Assembly: GCF_003781945.1 (NCBI RefSeq)
Contig: NZ_RJJW01000006.1
Location: 186,001-250,000, forward strand
From: Halorubrum sp. CSM-61
Lineage (GTDB): Archaea; Halobacteriota; Halobacteria; Halobacteriales; Haloferacaceae
Length of the DNA: 64,000 bases
Direction: 5' to 3'
The notes below the pieces were generated by a model, which saw nothing but the letters and a program-made list of their open reading frames with translations, searched no databases and had not been told where the DNA came from. Shown in pieces: positions 33,690-41,783 of this stretch. The position numbers and the translations under genes are program-made. The first letter of the stretch is position 1. Each line of letters starts with the position of its first letter.

Positions 33690-34382
33690 ATGATCCCGCT
33701 GTACCACGACTTCGCCGGCGAGACGGTGCTGGTGTTCGGCGGCGGCGCCGTCGGGTCGCGGAAGGCGTCCCGGTTCGCCGACGAGGCGCGGGTCGTCGTC
33801 GCGAGCCCCGCGTTCGACGACCGGCTAGCCGATCTCGGCGAGGGGGACGCCGCCGAGGGAGACGTGGGGTCGGTGGAACTGGTCCGCGCCGCGCCCGCCC
33901 CCGACGCGGTCAGCGACTGGGTCGACCGTCTCGATCCCGCGCTCGTCGTCGCCGCCACCGACGACGCGGCGGTCAACGCGGCGGCCGAGGCGGCCGCGCT
34001 CGACGCGGGCGCGCTCGTCAATCGGACCGACGTGTCGGCCGCGGACCGGTCCGGCGGTCGAGGGGCGCGGAGCGTCGTCGTCCCGGCGACGGTCGAGGAC
34101 GACCCGGTCAGGGTGGCGCTCTCGACGGGGGGCGCGAGCCCGGCGCTCGCGAAGGCGCTCCGCGAGCGGATCGAGGCGGAGATCGACGGCGCCGGCGCGA
34201 TGGCGGAGCTGTCGGGGACGCTCCGCGCGGAGCTCAAAGACCGGGGTATCGCCCCCGAGAGGCGCCGGGAAGCGATCCGCCGCGTCGTGCGATCCGAGGG
34301 GGTTTGGAAGGCTTTACAAAAGGGGGATTCCTACGGTCGGAAAGAGGCGGATTCCGTGATCGAGGAGGTACTCACCAGATGA
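33690..34382 (+). CDS. Precorrin-2 dehydrogenase / sirohydrochlorin ferrochelatase-like
   Basis: 230 residues. The N-terminal Rossmann fold GGGAVGSRKASRF and VVAATDDAAVNAAAEAAA mark the Met8p/CysG N-domain that oxidises precorrin-2 with NAD (some also insert iron). VNRTDVSAAD and ALSTGGASPALAKALRERIE are conserved family segments. It lies 31 bp behind the siroheme decarboxylase and overlaps hemA by four bases (ATGA), so the three genes feed the same haem route. Confidence 0.93.
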   Translation: MIPLYHDFAGETVLVFGGGAVGSRKASRFADEARVVVASPAFDDRLADLGEGDAAEGDVGSVELVRAAPAPDAVSDWVDRLDPALVVAATDDAAVNAAAEAAALDAGALVNRTDVSAADRSGGRGARSVVVPATVEDDPVRVALSTGGASPALAKALRERIEAEIDGAGAMAELSGTLRAELKDRGIAPERRREAIRRVVRSEGVWKALQKGDSYGRKEADSVIEEVLTR

Positions 34383-35722
34383 AGGAGACGGGCGCAATCT
34401 CGGGCGTGAGCGTCGCCCACTCCCGCGCGACGGTCGACGAGATCGAGGCCGCGGGCGGCGACGGCGTCCGCGCCACCGTCTCGGACCTGCTCGCGCGCGA
34501 CGGGGTCGAGGAGGCGTTCGCGCTCCAGACCTGCAACCGCTCGGAGGCGTACGTCGTCACCGACCGGACCGTCGACGGCTCGGTCGCGCTGGAGTCGTTC
34601 GCCCCCGAAGTCCGCGGCGGCGCGGTCCGCCGGCTCGACCACGAGGAGAGCTTGGAACACCTGATGCGGGTCGCCTCCGGGCTCGAGTCGCTCGTGCTCG
34701 GCGAGGATCAGATCATCGGCCAGCTCCGCGAGGCGTACGAGGAGTCGAAGTCCGCGGGCGGCATCGGCCCGGTGCTGAAAGACGGAGTGACGAAGGCGCT
34801 CCACGTCGGCGAGCGGGCGCGGACCGAGACGTCGATCAACGAGGGCGTCGTCTCGCTGGGCTCGGCCGCGGTGCGACTGGCCGCAGGTGAGATCGACCTC
34901 ACCGACGGCTCCGCGGTCGTGGTCGGCGCCGGCGAGATGGGGACGCTCGCGGCTCGGACGCTCGACGACACCGCGGTCTCGGAGATCGTCGTGGCGAACC
35001 GGACGGTGCCGAACGCGGCGTTCGTCGCCGAGGAGGTCGACACGCCCGCGGAGGCCGTACCGCTCGCCGACCTCTCGACCGTGGTCCCGGACGCCGACCT
35101 CGTGATCGCGGCGACCGGCAGCCCGGACCCGGTGATCCGGTCGAAACACGTGGCGGGCGCCGACCGGCTCGTCTGCATCGACATCGCGCAGCCCCGGGAC
35201 GTGGACCCCGCGCTCGACGACCGAGAGGGTATCGCGCTGTACGACATCGACGCGTTGGAGGACGTGACCCGCAAGACCCGCGAGAGCCGCGAGGAGGAGG
35301 CGCGGGAGGTCGAGGCCATCATCGACGAGGAGCTCGACCGGGTCTTGGAGGCGTACAAGCGCAAGCGCGCCGACGACGCCATCTCCGCGATGTACGCGGG
35401 CGCCGACCGCGTGAAGGCCCGTGAGGTCGACCGCGCCGTTTCGAAGCTCGAAGCGCAGGGGGACCTGACCGACGAGCAGCGCGAGACCGTCGAGGACCTG
35501 GCGGACGCGCTGGTCGGGCAGCTGCTCGCCGCTCCGACCCGGTCGCTTCGAGACGCCGCGGGGGAGGACGACTGGGAGACGATCCGCACCGCGCTCCGGC
35601 TGTTCGACCCCGAGTTCGACATGCTCCCGGAGGGGCCAGGCACGAGCGACTCCGGACGCGACGCGGCCCCCAGTGGCGTGGAGGTCCCGCCCGACTCGGT
35701 CGCCGAGGAGCTCGACGATTGA
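34379..35722 (+). CDS. hemA: Glutamyl-tRNA reductase HemA
   Basis: 447 residues. The first enzyme of C5 haem synthesis, reducing glutamyl-tRNA to glutamate-1-semialdehyde. Seen: LQTCNRSEAYVV (catalytic Cys), ASGLESLVLGEDQIIGQLREA, TETSINEGVVSLGSAAVRLA, VVGAGEMGTLAARTL, VVANRTVPNA and the C-terminal dimerisation helices (YAGADRVKAREVDRAV). The start at 34379 overlaps the upstream stop; the longer upstream frame is not used. Convergent with the SSS symporter gene. Confidence 0.97.
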   Translation: MKETGAISGVSVAHSRATVDEIEAAGGDGVRATVSDLLARDGVEEAFALQTCNRSEAYVVTDRTVDGSVALESFAPEVRGGAVRRLDHEESLEHLMRVASGLESLVLGEDQIIGQLREAYEESKSAGGIGPVLKDGVTKALHVGERARTETSINEGVVSLGSAAVRLAAGEIDLTDGSAVVVGAGEMGTLAARTLDDTAVSEIVVANRTVPNAAFVAEEVDTPAEAVPLADLSTVVPDADLVIAATGSPDPVIRSKHVAGADRLVCIDIAQPRDVDPALDDREGIALYDIDALEDVTRKTRESREEEAREVEAIIDEELDRVLEAYKRKRADDAISAMYAGADRVKAREVDRAVSKLEAQGDLTDEQRETVEDLADALVGQLLAAPTRSLRDAAGEDDWETIRTALRLFDPEFDMLPEGPGTSDSGRDAAPSGVEVPPDSVAEELDD

Positions 35723-35802
35723 GCACGATTCTCCGGCTGCGGTTCTCCGACCGCGACGCGGTTTTGCGGACGTAACCGACCCGTGAGCGACGACGACTCG
35801 CC

Positions 35803-37287
35803 TCAGTCCCCGGCGACCGCGAACCGCGAGGCGTCGCCCTCGGCGGTCGGCGCGGTGACGAGCGAGACGACGACCGTGAGGACCGCGGAGAGGACCATCA
35901 GTCCGAGCGCCACGTCCCAGCCGCCGGCGACGGTGCGGGGCAGCGTCGGCACGGCGGCGACGACCGCTGACAGCACCACGGCGAGGTACGCGACCTGCGG
36001 GACGAGCACGCCGGCGATCATGCCGGTCCGCGTCGTCCGGTCCCAGTAGAGCGCACAGATCACGGGGAGCGCCAGCAGCGCGAACCCGGAGAAGGCGGTG
36101 TCGCCGACCTCGATCAGCGTTCCGGGACGGAAGAGGCTCGCGACGAACGCGGCCAGCGCGAAGGCGGCGACGCCGATCCGGGCGATCCACGCCTCGCGGC
36201 GCTCGGAGGCGTCGGCGTTGATCACGGGCCGGTACACGTCGCGGGTGAAGTACGACGACCCGGAGAGCAGCATCGAGTCCGAGGAGGACATCATCGCGGC
36301 CATCGCGCCGGCGATCACGAGCGCCGCGAACCAAGCGGGGGTGTACTCGTTCAACACGACGGAGAGCACGTTGGCGCCCTCGGGCACCTCGATCGGCATC
36401 CCGACCGCCCACGCGCCGAGCATGAACGCGGGGAGGAAGAGGAGGAGGACGAGGACCGGCCACAGCACGAACGACCGCTTCAGCGTCTCACCCGACCTCG
36501 CGACGAAGAATCGCTGGTTGATCTGCGGGAACATCGTCACGCCGAACGCGATGGTGATCGCGGTCGAGACGATGAAGCCGGGCGAGTAGAGGCCGCCGCC
36601 GAAGCTCCCGAAGTCGGGCCGGGCGTCGAGCATGGCGCCGGTTGCCGCGCCGACGCCGCCGACCGCCGAGACCACCCAGACCGCGGCGATCCAGACGACA
36701 GAGAGCATGAAGAGTCCCTGCACGGTGTCGGTCCACGCGACGCCGCGCATCCCGGCGAGGACGACGTAGCAGATCATGAAGGCGGTGACCAGCGCCGCGC
36801 CGCCCCAGTAGGGGACGGCGCCGCCGGTGAGCCCCACGAGCGCCTCGCCCGCGCCCATCTGCTGGAGCATGACGTACGGGAACAGCCAGAGGAGGCTCAC
36901 CCCGGCGACGAGCGCGCGGAGCCCGGTGGAGCCGAACCGGTCGCCGAGCATCTCCCCGAGCGTGACGTACCCGTGCCGGTCGCCGATCAGCCACTGCTTG
37001 TAGCCGATCGCGTACCACAGCACCGCGAACAGCACCCCGTCGAGCGTCCCCATCACGACCAGCCACTCCGGGCCGGCGGCGAACGCGAGGTTCGGGCCGC
37101 CGAAGAAGGTGAACGCCGAGAGCAGGGTGGCGAACGTGGTGAACAGCAGCACGACCGTCCCGATCGACCGGTTCGCGAGGTAGTAGTCCTCGGCGGTCGC
37201 CTCGGAGACGCGGTAGGCGACGAGCCCGACCGCGAGCGCGAACAGGAGGTAGCCGACGACGACGCCGAGCGACAGGCCGAGCGTCAC
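35803..37287 (-). CDS. Sodium:solute symporter (SSS family)
   Basis: 494 residues, about 12-13 membrane segments. The family signature is seen in the N-terminal half (VSEATAEDYYLANRSIGTVVLLF, GVAWTDTVQGLFM), with AGAMAAMMSSSDSMLLSGSSYFTRDVYRP in pieces AMMSSSDSMLL and SSYFTRDVYRP. It imports a solute with Na+, suited to a high-salt organism. The substrate is not known from sequence. It overlaps the DUF3311 gene by four bases; that small partner is characteristic of the acetate/pantothenate/monocarboxylate-type branch. Confidence 0.93.
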   Translation of the reverse strand: MTLGLSLGVVVGYLLFALAVGLVAYRVSEATAEDYYLANRSIGTVVLLFTTFATLLSAFTFFGGPNLAFAAGPEWLVVMGTLDGVLFAVLWYAIGYKQWLIGDRHGYVTLGEMLGDRFGSTGLRALVAGVSLLWLFPYVMLQQMGAGEALVGLTGGAVPYWGGAALVTAFMICYVVLAGMRGVAWTDTVQGLFMLSVVWIAAVWVVSAVGGVGAATGAMLDARPDFGSFGGGLYSPGFIVSTAITIAFGVTMFPQINQRFFVARSGETLKRSFVLWPVLVLLLFLPAFMLGAWAVGMPIEVPEGANVLSVVLNEYTPAWFAALVIAGAMAAMMSSSDSMLLSGSSYFTRDVYRPVINADASERREAWIARIGVAAFALAAFVASLFRPGTLIEVGDTAFSGFALLALPVICALYWDRTTRTGMIAGVLVPQVAYLAVVLSAVVAAVPTLPRTVAGGWDVALGLMVLSAVLTVVVSLVTAPTAEGDASRFAVAGD

Positions 37288-37550
37288 GGCCGGTCACCCC
37301 CGAGCACCGACCTCCGGCCCGAGTCCGCTTCCGACTCCGGCCGGCGACCCATCCCGCGCTCCCACGCGCCGCTCCGGACGAACAGCGAGAACAGGAGGGC
37401 GCACAGCCCGAGCCACGCCACGTGCCACCAGATCCACACCGGCAGCCCGGCGACGACCCGATCGACTCCCCACAGCGGCCACGGCACCGCGAAGGCGACG
37501 AGGACCGCGAACGTCGGTATCCACACGAGATCTCTCCGCGATCGACTCAT
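37284..37550 (-). CDS. DUF3311 small membrane protein, symporter partner
   Basis: 88 residues with two membrane helices (about 9-30 and 38-62; IPTFAVLVAFAVPWPLWGVD, WWHVAWLGLCALLFSLF). DUF3311 proteins sit next to SSS symporters and are thought to be small subunits. It overlaps the start of the symporter gene by four bases and is transcribed first, in front of the inverted repeat at 37595. Confidence 0.88.
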   Translation of the reverse strand: MSRSRRDLVWIPTFAVLVAFAVPWPLWGVDRVVAGLPVWIWWHVAWLGLCALLFSLFVRSGAWERGMGRRPESEADSGRRSVLGGDRP

Positions 37551-37594
37551 GTGGAACGACGTTGGAATCCGACGGATAAATACTATTGGACTAG

Positions 37595-37613
37595 TTCGAT
37601 ATTAAGTATCGAA
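37595..37613. promoter_or_regulatory. Inverted repeat in the DUF3311-dnaG divergent promoter
   Basis: ttcgata (37595-37601), loop ttaag, tatcgaa (37607-37613), in an AT-rich tract between the divergently transcribed symporter unit and dnaG. It is 45 bp upstream of the DUF3311 start codon, about the position of the promoter for that unit, and could be a repressor site. Confidence 0.5.
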
Positions 37614-37726
37614 GAGAATTATTCTTCAAACGACGACGACGCAGGCGCGTGCGATAACTATTTTCGCCGACGCGCACAACGACGCACGGGCGGCCGGCTC
37701 CGCCCGATCATCACCATTCACCCATC

Positions 37727-39298
37727 ATGAAAGACACCGAAAAATACCTCATCCACGCCACCATCGCGGCCGACGGCGTCGTCGAGCGGAGCGACGTCGT
37801 CGGCGCGGTGTTCGGCCAGACGGAGGGGCTCCTCGGCGACGAGCTGGACCTGCGGGACCTCCAGGAGTCCTCGCGGGTCGGGCGGATCGACGTCGCCGTC
37901 GAGTCCGAGAACGGCCAGTCGTTCGGCGAGGTCACGGTCGCGTCGAGCCTCGACAAGGTCGAGACCGCGATCCTCGCCGCCGCGCTGGAGACGATCGACC
38001 GCATCGGCCCCTGCCACGCCTCGGTGGAGGTGACGAGCATCGAGGACGTGCGAGCGGCGAAGCGCCGCGAGGTCGTCGAGCGCGCCAAGGAACTCGTCGC
38101 CGGCGGCTTCGAGGAGACGAGCCTCAGGAGCGACGACATCCTCGAAGAGGTCCGCGAGGCCGCCCGCGTCGAGGGGATCGTCGACTACGAGGGGCTCCCC
38201 GCCGGCCCCCGCGTCGGCGACTCCGACGCCGTCATCGTCGTCGAGGGGCGCGCGGACGTGCTGACGCTGCTGGAGTGTGGAATTAAGAACGCGGTCGCCG
38301 TCGAGGGGACGAACGTCCCCGACGCGGTCGCCGACCTCACCGCCGACCGCACCGTCACGGCGTTTCTCGACGGCGACCGCGGCGGCGAGCTCATCCTGCG
38401 GGAGCTCGCGCAGGTGGGCGACGTGGACTACGTCGCGTTCGCGCCGCCCGGCGAGTCGGTCGAGGACCTCGACCGCAACGCCGTCTTCGAGGCGCTCCGC
38501 GGAAAGGTGCCGTACAGCAGCCTCGCCGACGAGCCGAACCTTCGGGAGGCGGCCGCGGACGACTCGAGGGACTCCCCCCTCGAAGGCGACGGCACCGACC
38601 TCCCGGGCGGGGCGTCCGGGTCCTCGGACGACGAGGGAGGCGAAAACGCGACCGCGAGCGAGGACGGCGGCGACGATCGCGACGCCGGTGTCGTCGCCGG
38701 CGGCGCTCGGGGCGCGGCGGGGGGCGGGCTCGTGGAGGCGGTCGAGGACGCGCCGGCGCCCGCGGCGATCGACGGGGAGGAGAACGAGACCGACGAGGGG
38801 CGCGAGGAGGACGGCGACGGCTCGGCCGGCGACGGTGAGACCGACGGCGAGACCGCCGAGGGCGACGACGCCGAATCCGGTCCCGACGACGCGGAGATCA
38901 CGGATACGGATCCCGACGACGAGGCGGTCACCGAGAGCGGAGCAGAGAGCACGGCGGAGGGCGGAGCGGACGACGACGCGCCCCTCGACGACGAGCCGCG
39001 GTCGATCGAGGAGCACGTGCAGGAGGTCGTCGACGCCGGCAGCGACCGCGCCCGGCTGCTCGGCGACGACCGCGGCGTCCTCGCGGAGGTCGACGCGGTC
39101 GACGCCTTCGACGCGGTCGAGACCGCCGAGACGGCCCCGCACACGGTCGTCGTCGACGGGCTGATCGACCAGCGCCTGCTCGACGTCGCCGCCCAACGCG
39201 GGGTCAGCGAGCTGCTCGGCCGCGAGGTCGGCGAGTTCGTGAAACGACCCGTGGGGACGCGGGTGCTCACGGTCGGCGACCTCCGCGCCGGGAGCTGA
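37727..39298 (+). CDS. dnaG: Archaeal DnaG primase-like protein
   Basis: 523 residues. A bacterial-type Toprim domain is flanked by archaeal extensions: MKDTEKYLIHATIAADGVVE at the N-terminus, then VIVVEGRADVLTLLECGIKNAVAVEG and VTAFLDGDRGGELILREL (Toprim acidic residues), PGESVEDL, and a C-terminal domain ending RVLTVGDLRAGS. A very acidic low-complexity linker (about residues 290-430) is larger than in most archaea, a haloarchaeal habit. In archaea DnaG is linked to the RNA exosome and may also act in DNA replication. Confidence 0.96.
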   Translation: MKDTEKYLIHATIAADGVVERSDVVGAVFGQTEGLLGDELDLRDLQESSRVGRIDVAVESENGQSFGEVTVASSLDKVETAILAAALETIDRIGPCHASVEVTSIEDVRAAKRREVVERAKELVAGGFEETSLRSDDILEEVREAARVEGIVDYEGLPAGPRVGDSDAVIVVEGRADVLTLLECGIKNAVAVEGTNVPDAVADLTADRTVTAFLDGDRGGELILRELAQVGDVDYVAFAPPGESVEDLDRNAVFEALRGKVPYSSLADEPNLREAAADDSRDSPLEGDGTDLPGGASGSSDDEGGENATASEDGGDDRDAGVVAGGARGAAGGGLVEAVEDAPAPAAIDGEENETDEGREEDGDGSAGDGETDGETAEGDDAESGPDDAEITDTDPDDEAVTESGAESTAEGGADDDAPLDDEPRSIEEHVQEVVDAGSDRARLLGDDRGVLAEVDAVDAFDAVETAETAPHTVVVDGLIDQRLLDVAAQRGVSELLGREVGEFVKRPVGTRVLTVGDLRAGS

Positions 39299-39434
39299 GG
39301 ACGGGCGCACGGCGTCTCGGGCGGGACGAACCATCAGTTCGGTGGACGCGAGTTCTTGAGCAATTACGGGAGTACGTCTCGCACGTTTCTGGAGTGGCTG
39401 TTTATAAGTGATCGAGTGGTGTCGCTGTCGGCTG

Positions 39435-39441
39435 TTTATAA
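39435..39441 (+). promoter_or_regulatory. TATA-like box before element copy A
   Basis: tttataa, 22 bases before the first conserved base of the structured element (39457). A second tttataa lies at about 39400-39406 in a near-repeat (ggctgtttataagt), and a third at 39724-39730 after the element. Confidence 0.5.
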
Positions 39442-39456
39442 GTCGTCGACGGCGCT

Positions 39457-39716
39457 GCGGTGAACACTTCCAAAGCCCCAGCCGCTGCGGGCGCCGCACG
39501 CTCGCTGCGCGCCTCACTCGGTCGCTGCCGCTCCCTCGTTGCGGTGCTTACATCGCCTGCGGCGCCCGCAGCGGCTGCCCCTTTGAATCCCACCCGACCG
39601 CTCAGCACCGCAGCCTCACGCCTCCCCAGCCTCGTCGCTGGCGGCGATAGCCGCCAGCGACTCCCTCGCGCGTGCTCCTCGCGGCCTGTCGGCCGCTCGG
39701 AGGCACGCGCCACCGC
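39457..39716 (+). repeat. Structured dispersed element, copy A
   Basis: 260 bp. Ends pair gcggtg with caccgc. Conserved blocks shared with copy B include tgaacac..ccaaagccccagcc near the left, gctgcccctttga.tcccacc in the middle, cagcctcacgcctccccag, then the right hairpin and aggcacgcgccaccgc. Stem 1: 39480-39498 with 39558-39576 (19 bp, perfect). Stem 2: tcgctggcggc/gccgccagcga around gata, near 39636-39661. Stem 3: gcggcc (39681-39686) with ggccgc (39691-39696), loop tgtc. It lies between convergent genes dnaG and the prepilin peptidase gene, so it interrupts no reading frame. It may be a structured RNA or a mobile repeat. Confidence 0.72.
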
Positions 39717-39880
39717 GTTGTTCTTTATAAGCAATCGTCGCTGTCGCTCGTAGCTCGTTTAAATACTGTTTCGCCGCCACCGATCTGCAATACTCACTCC
39801 CGTAATCGCTCGCTGCTGTGTCCGTACCGATCGGAACCGAACCGGCGCGTGTTGCTCGCGGCGAGGTTCTCCAAAGTCGC

Positions 39881-40879
39881 TTATACCAACCCGATCGCGC
39901 CGAGCGCCGCGAACAGCGCGTCCCCGTACGTCAGTGAGACGATCAGCCCGACCGCCATCGGAACGACGAACGGCATCCCCGGCGACACCAGCACGCGGTC
40001 CTTTCGGGCGACGACCGCCAGCCCGCCCCGGAGCGTCTCGGCGTCGGTGCCGTACGCGCCGTGGTCGATCTCGTCGAGGAAGCGCTCGGCGGCCCACGGG
40101 TCGGCGGGGCTGCCGGCGCCGTCGGCGTCTCCCTCGCCATCGGCTCCCGTCGCGACCCCTCCGTCCGTCCGCGGTCCGACGTGCGTCCCGCCGTCGGTCG
40201 GGTCGTGCGTCTCGCCGACGCTGGCGGGGTCGCGGAGGCGGTCGGCGTCCGCGCGCAGGTCCGCGAGCGGCAGCCCGCGCCAGCGCAGGTACATCCGGAG
40301 CGCGTCCAGATCGAGGCCGTTCCGGGTCGTCCCCGCGTCGTTCTCGAACAGGCGTCCGTGGCGGTCCGGCAGCGAGTCGGTCGCCACCGGCCGCGCGAGG
40401 AACATCGTCGCCGAGCGCTCCCCGCGGAGGAGGTTGATCCCGGCGAGACCGACCGGGTACGCGAGCGCGAGCAGGACCGTGTTCGTGAGCACCGTCAGCG
40501 AGAACACGCCGATCTGGGTGTCGACGAGCGGGAGTTTCGCTCCGGCGACGGCGTACTCCGGGAACGTCGGAAAGAGGACCGCGATCGCGATCAGCGCCTT
40601 CGCGTCGGCCCCGCCGAACGCGCCGAGGTACCAGAACGCGTAGCCCAGCGGGGCGACGAACAGCAGACTGATCGCGGCCTGAACGAGGAACAGCCGTCCC
40701 TCGAACCCCGCGAGGGGCCAGAGGCGGGCGGTCTCCCAGACCAACAGCAGCGCGCCGAACGCGTACAGCGGCGGCCACAGCCGGTTCGGGAGGCGTCGGG
40801 TCCGAACGTCCCGCAGGGCCGCCCACGCGAACACGGGGACGACGAACAGGCGGAGGGCGTCCGGCAGCGTCGCGAACAT
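39881..40879 (-). CDS. Prepilin peptidase (A24 family)
   Basis: 332 residues from ATG 40879. Membrane aspartyl peptidase cleaving pilin and archaellin signal peptides: the first Asp lies in AALRDVRTRRLPNRLWP and the second in GAFGGADAKALIAIA (GxGD-like GGAD). About seven hydrophobic segments, with a long acidic cytoplasmic loop (about residues 190-285) typical of haloarchaea. It could process the pilin-like protein at 6531 among others. Confidence 0.9.
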   Translation of the reverse strand: MFATLPDALRLFVVPVFAWAALRDVRTRRLPNRLWPPLYAFGALLLVWETARLWPLAGFEGRLFLVQAAISLLFVAPLGYAFWYLGAFGGADAKALIAIAVLFPTFPEYAVAGAKLPLVDTQIGVFSLTVLTNTVLLALAYPVGLAGINLLRGERSATMFLARPVATDSLPDRHGRLFENDAGTTRNGLDLDALRMYLRWRGLPLADLRADADRLRDPASVGETHDPTDGGTHVGPRTDGGVATGADGEGDADGAGSPADPWAAERFLDEIDHGAYGTDAETLRGGLAVVARKDRVLVSPGMPFVVPMAVGLIVSLTYGDALFAALGAIGLV

Positions 40880-41026
40880 GTCACCACGGGCGGCGCGGGC
40901 GTAATTAGGCGTTCGGGTTCGCGTATCGCGATCGATAGCGCGGCGGCGGTCGCGGGCGGTGAGAAGAGGAAAGAAGGGAGAGGCGAACCGCCGGCGCTTT
41001 GTGGGACCACTACCGACCGGCGACCG

Positions 41027-41548
41027 ATGCGACGCCGCGTCGGAACCAGTCTGTACGCCGGGCTCCTCTTCACCGTCCTCGGCGCGATCGCGTGGGGGAC
41101 CGGCCAGCCGTTCGTCTTCCCGAGCCTCGGGCCGTCGGCGTTCCTGATCGCGTTCGACCGGCGGAGCGAGCGCGAGCGGGCCGTTCGGGTCGTCGGAAGC
41201 CACCTCATCGGCGGCGTCGCCGGGCTGGCGGCGTGGTCGCTGATCGCGGCCGGCGCCAGCCTCACCGCGACCCCGCCCGCGTTCTCGCCCGAGGGATTCC
41301 GGCTCGCGGCGAGCGCGACGGTCTCCCTCGTGGCGACGAGCTGGGCGATGATCGCGACCGACGCGGTCCACGCGCCCGCCTGCGCGACGACGCTCATCGT
41401 CTCGCTCGGGCTCCTCTCGACCCCGCCGGAGGTGGCGATCATCGTCGCGAGCGTGACCGTGCTCGTGGGGTTCCACGCGGGCGTGATTCTGGTCTTCAAG
41501 CGGATCGTCGGCGACGCGCACCCGCTCTACCGGGCCGAGGATCGCTGA
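41027..41548 (+). CDS. HPP-family membrane protein
   Basis: 173 residues, four or five membrane helices. Contains GQPFVFPSLGPSAFLIAF and DAVHAPACATTLIVSLGLLS, the HPP-family signature, given in pieces VFPSLGPSAFL and HAPACATTLIVSLG. HPP proteins are thought to be membrane channels or transporters (nitrite in plants). No partner or substrate is indicated. Divergent from the prepilin peptidase gene, 147 bp. Confidence 0.88.
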   Translation: MRRRVGTSLYAGLLFTVLGAIAWGTGQPFVFPSLGPSAFLIAFDRRSERERAVRVVGSHLIGGVAGLAAWSLIAAGASLTATPPAFSPEGFRLAASATVSLVATSWAMIATDAVHAPACATTLIVSLGLLSTPPEVAIIVASVTVLVGFHAGVILVFKRIVGDAHPLYRAEDR

Positions 41549-41570
41549 CCGCCTCGTTCAGTCGCCCGAG

Positions 41571-41783
41571 TCACCGCGCCGGTCCCGCGTCGCGGTGGAG
41601 GTACAGGTACGCGAGCACCGGAACGATCGTGAACACGAGCGTCGAGAGCGCCCAGAGGACCGCGTAGGGGCTCCCGCGCGCCCTCGCGTCGCGGTAGATC
41701 CACGCCGCGGCGGCGACGACGACGCCGTAGATCACGAGCGTGAGCGGGAGCGACCACGGGAGGGCGACGCCGAAGAGACTCAT
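41571..41783 (-). CDS. Small two-helix membrane protein
   Basis: 70 residues from ATG 41783. Two hydrophobic segments (about 8-30 and 42-62; WSLPLTLVIYGVVVAAAAWI, VLWALSTLVFTIVPVLAYLY). Its ATG overlaps the stop of the upstream acetyltransferase gene by four bases, so the gatD operon contains three coupled genes: gatD, acetyltransferase, this one. Function unknown; similar short membrane proteins are widespread in haloarchaea. Confidence 0.7.
   Translation of the reverse strand: MSLFGVALPWSLPLTLVIYGVVVAAAAWIYRDARARGSPYAVLWALSTLVFTIVPVLAYLYLHRDAGPAR

Noticed and set aside
39575-39597. A tRNA T-arm-like stretch (ctttgaatcccacc) in the dispersed element
   Set aside because: No acceptor stem, D-arm or anticodon arm can be built around it; the same bases form part of the conserved element block in both copies.
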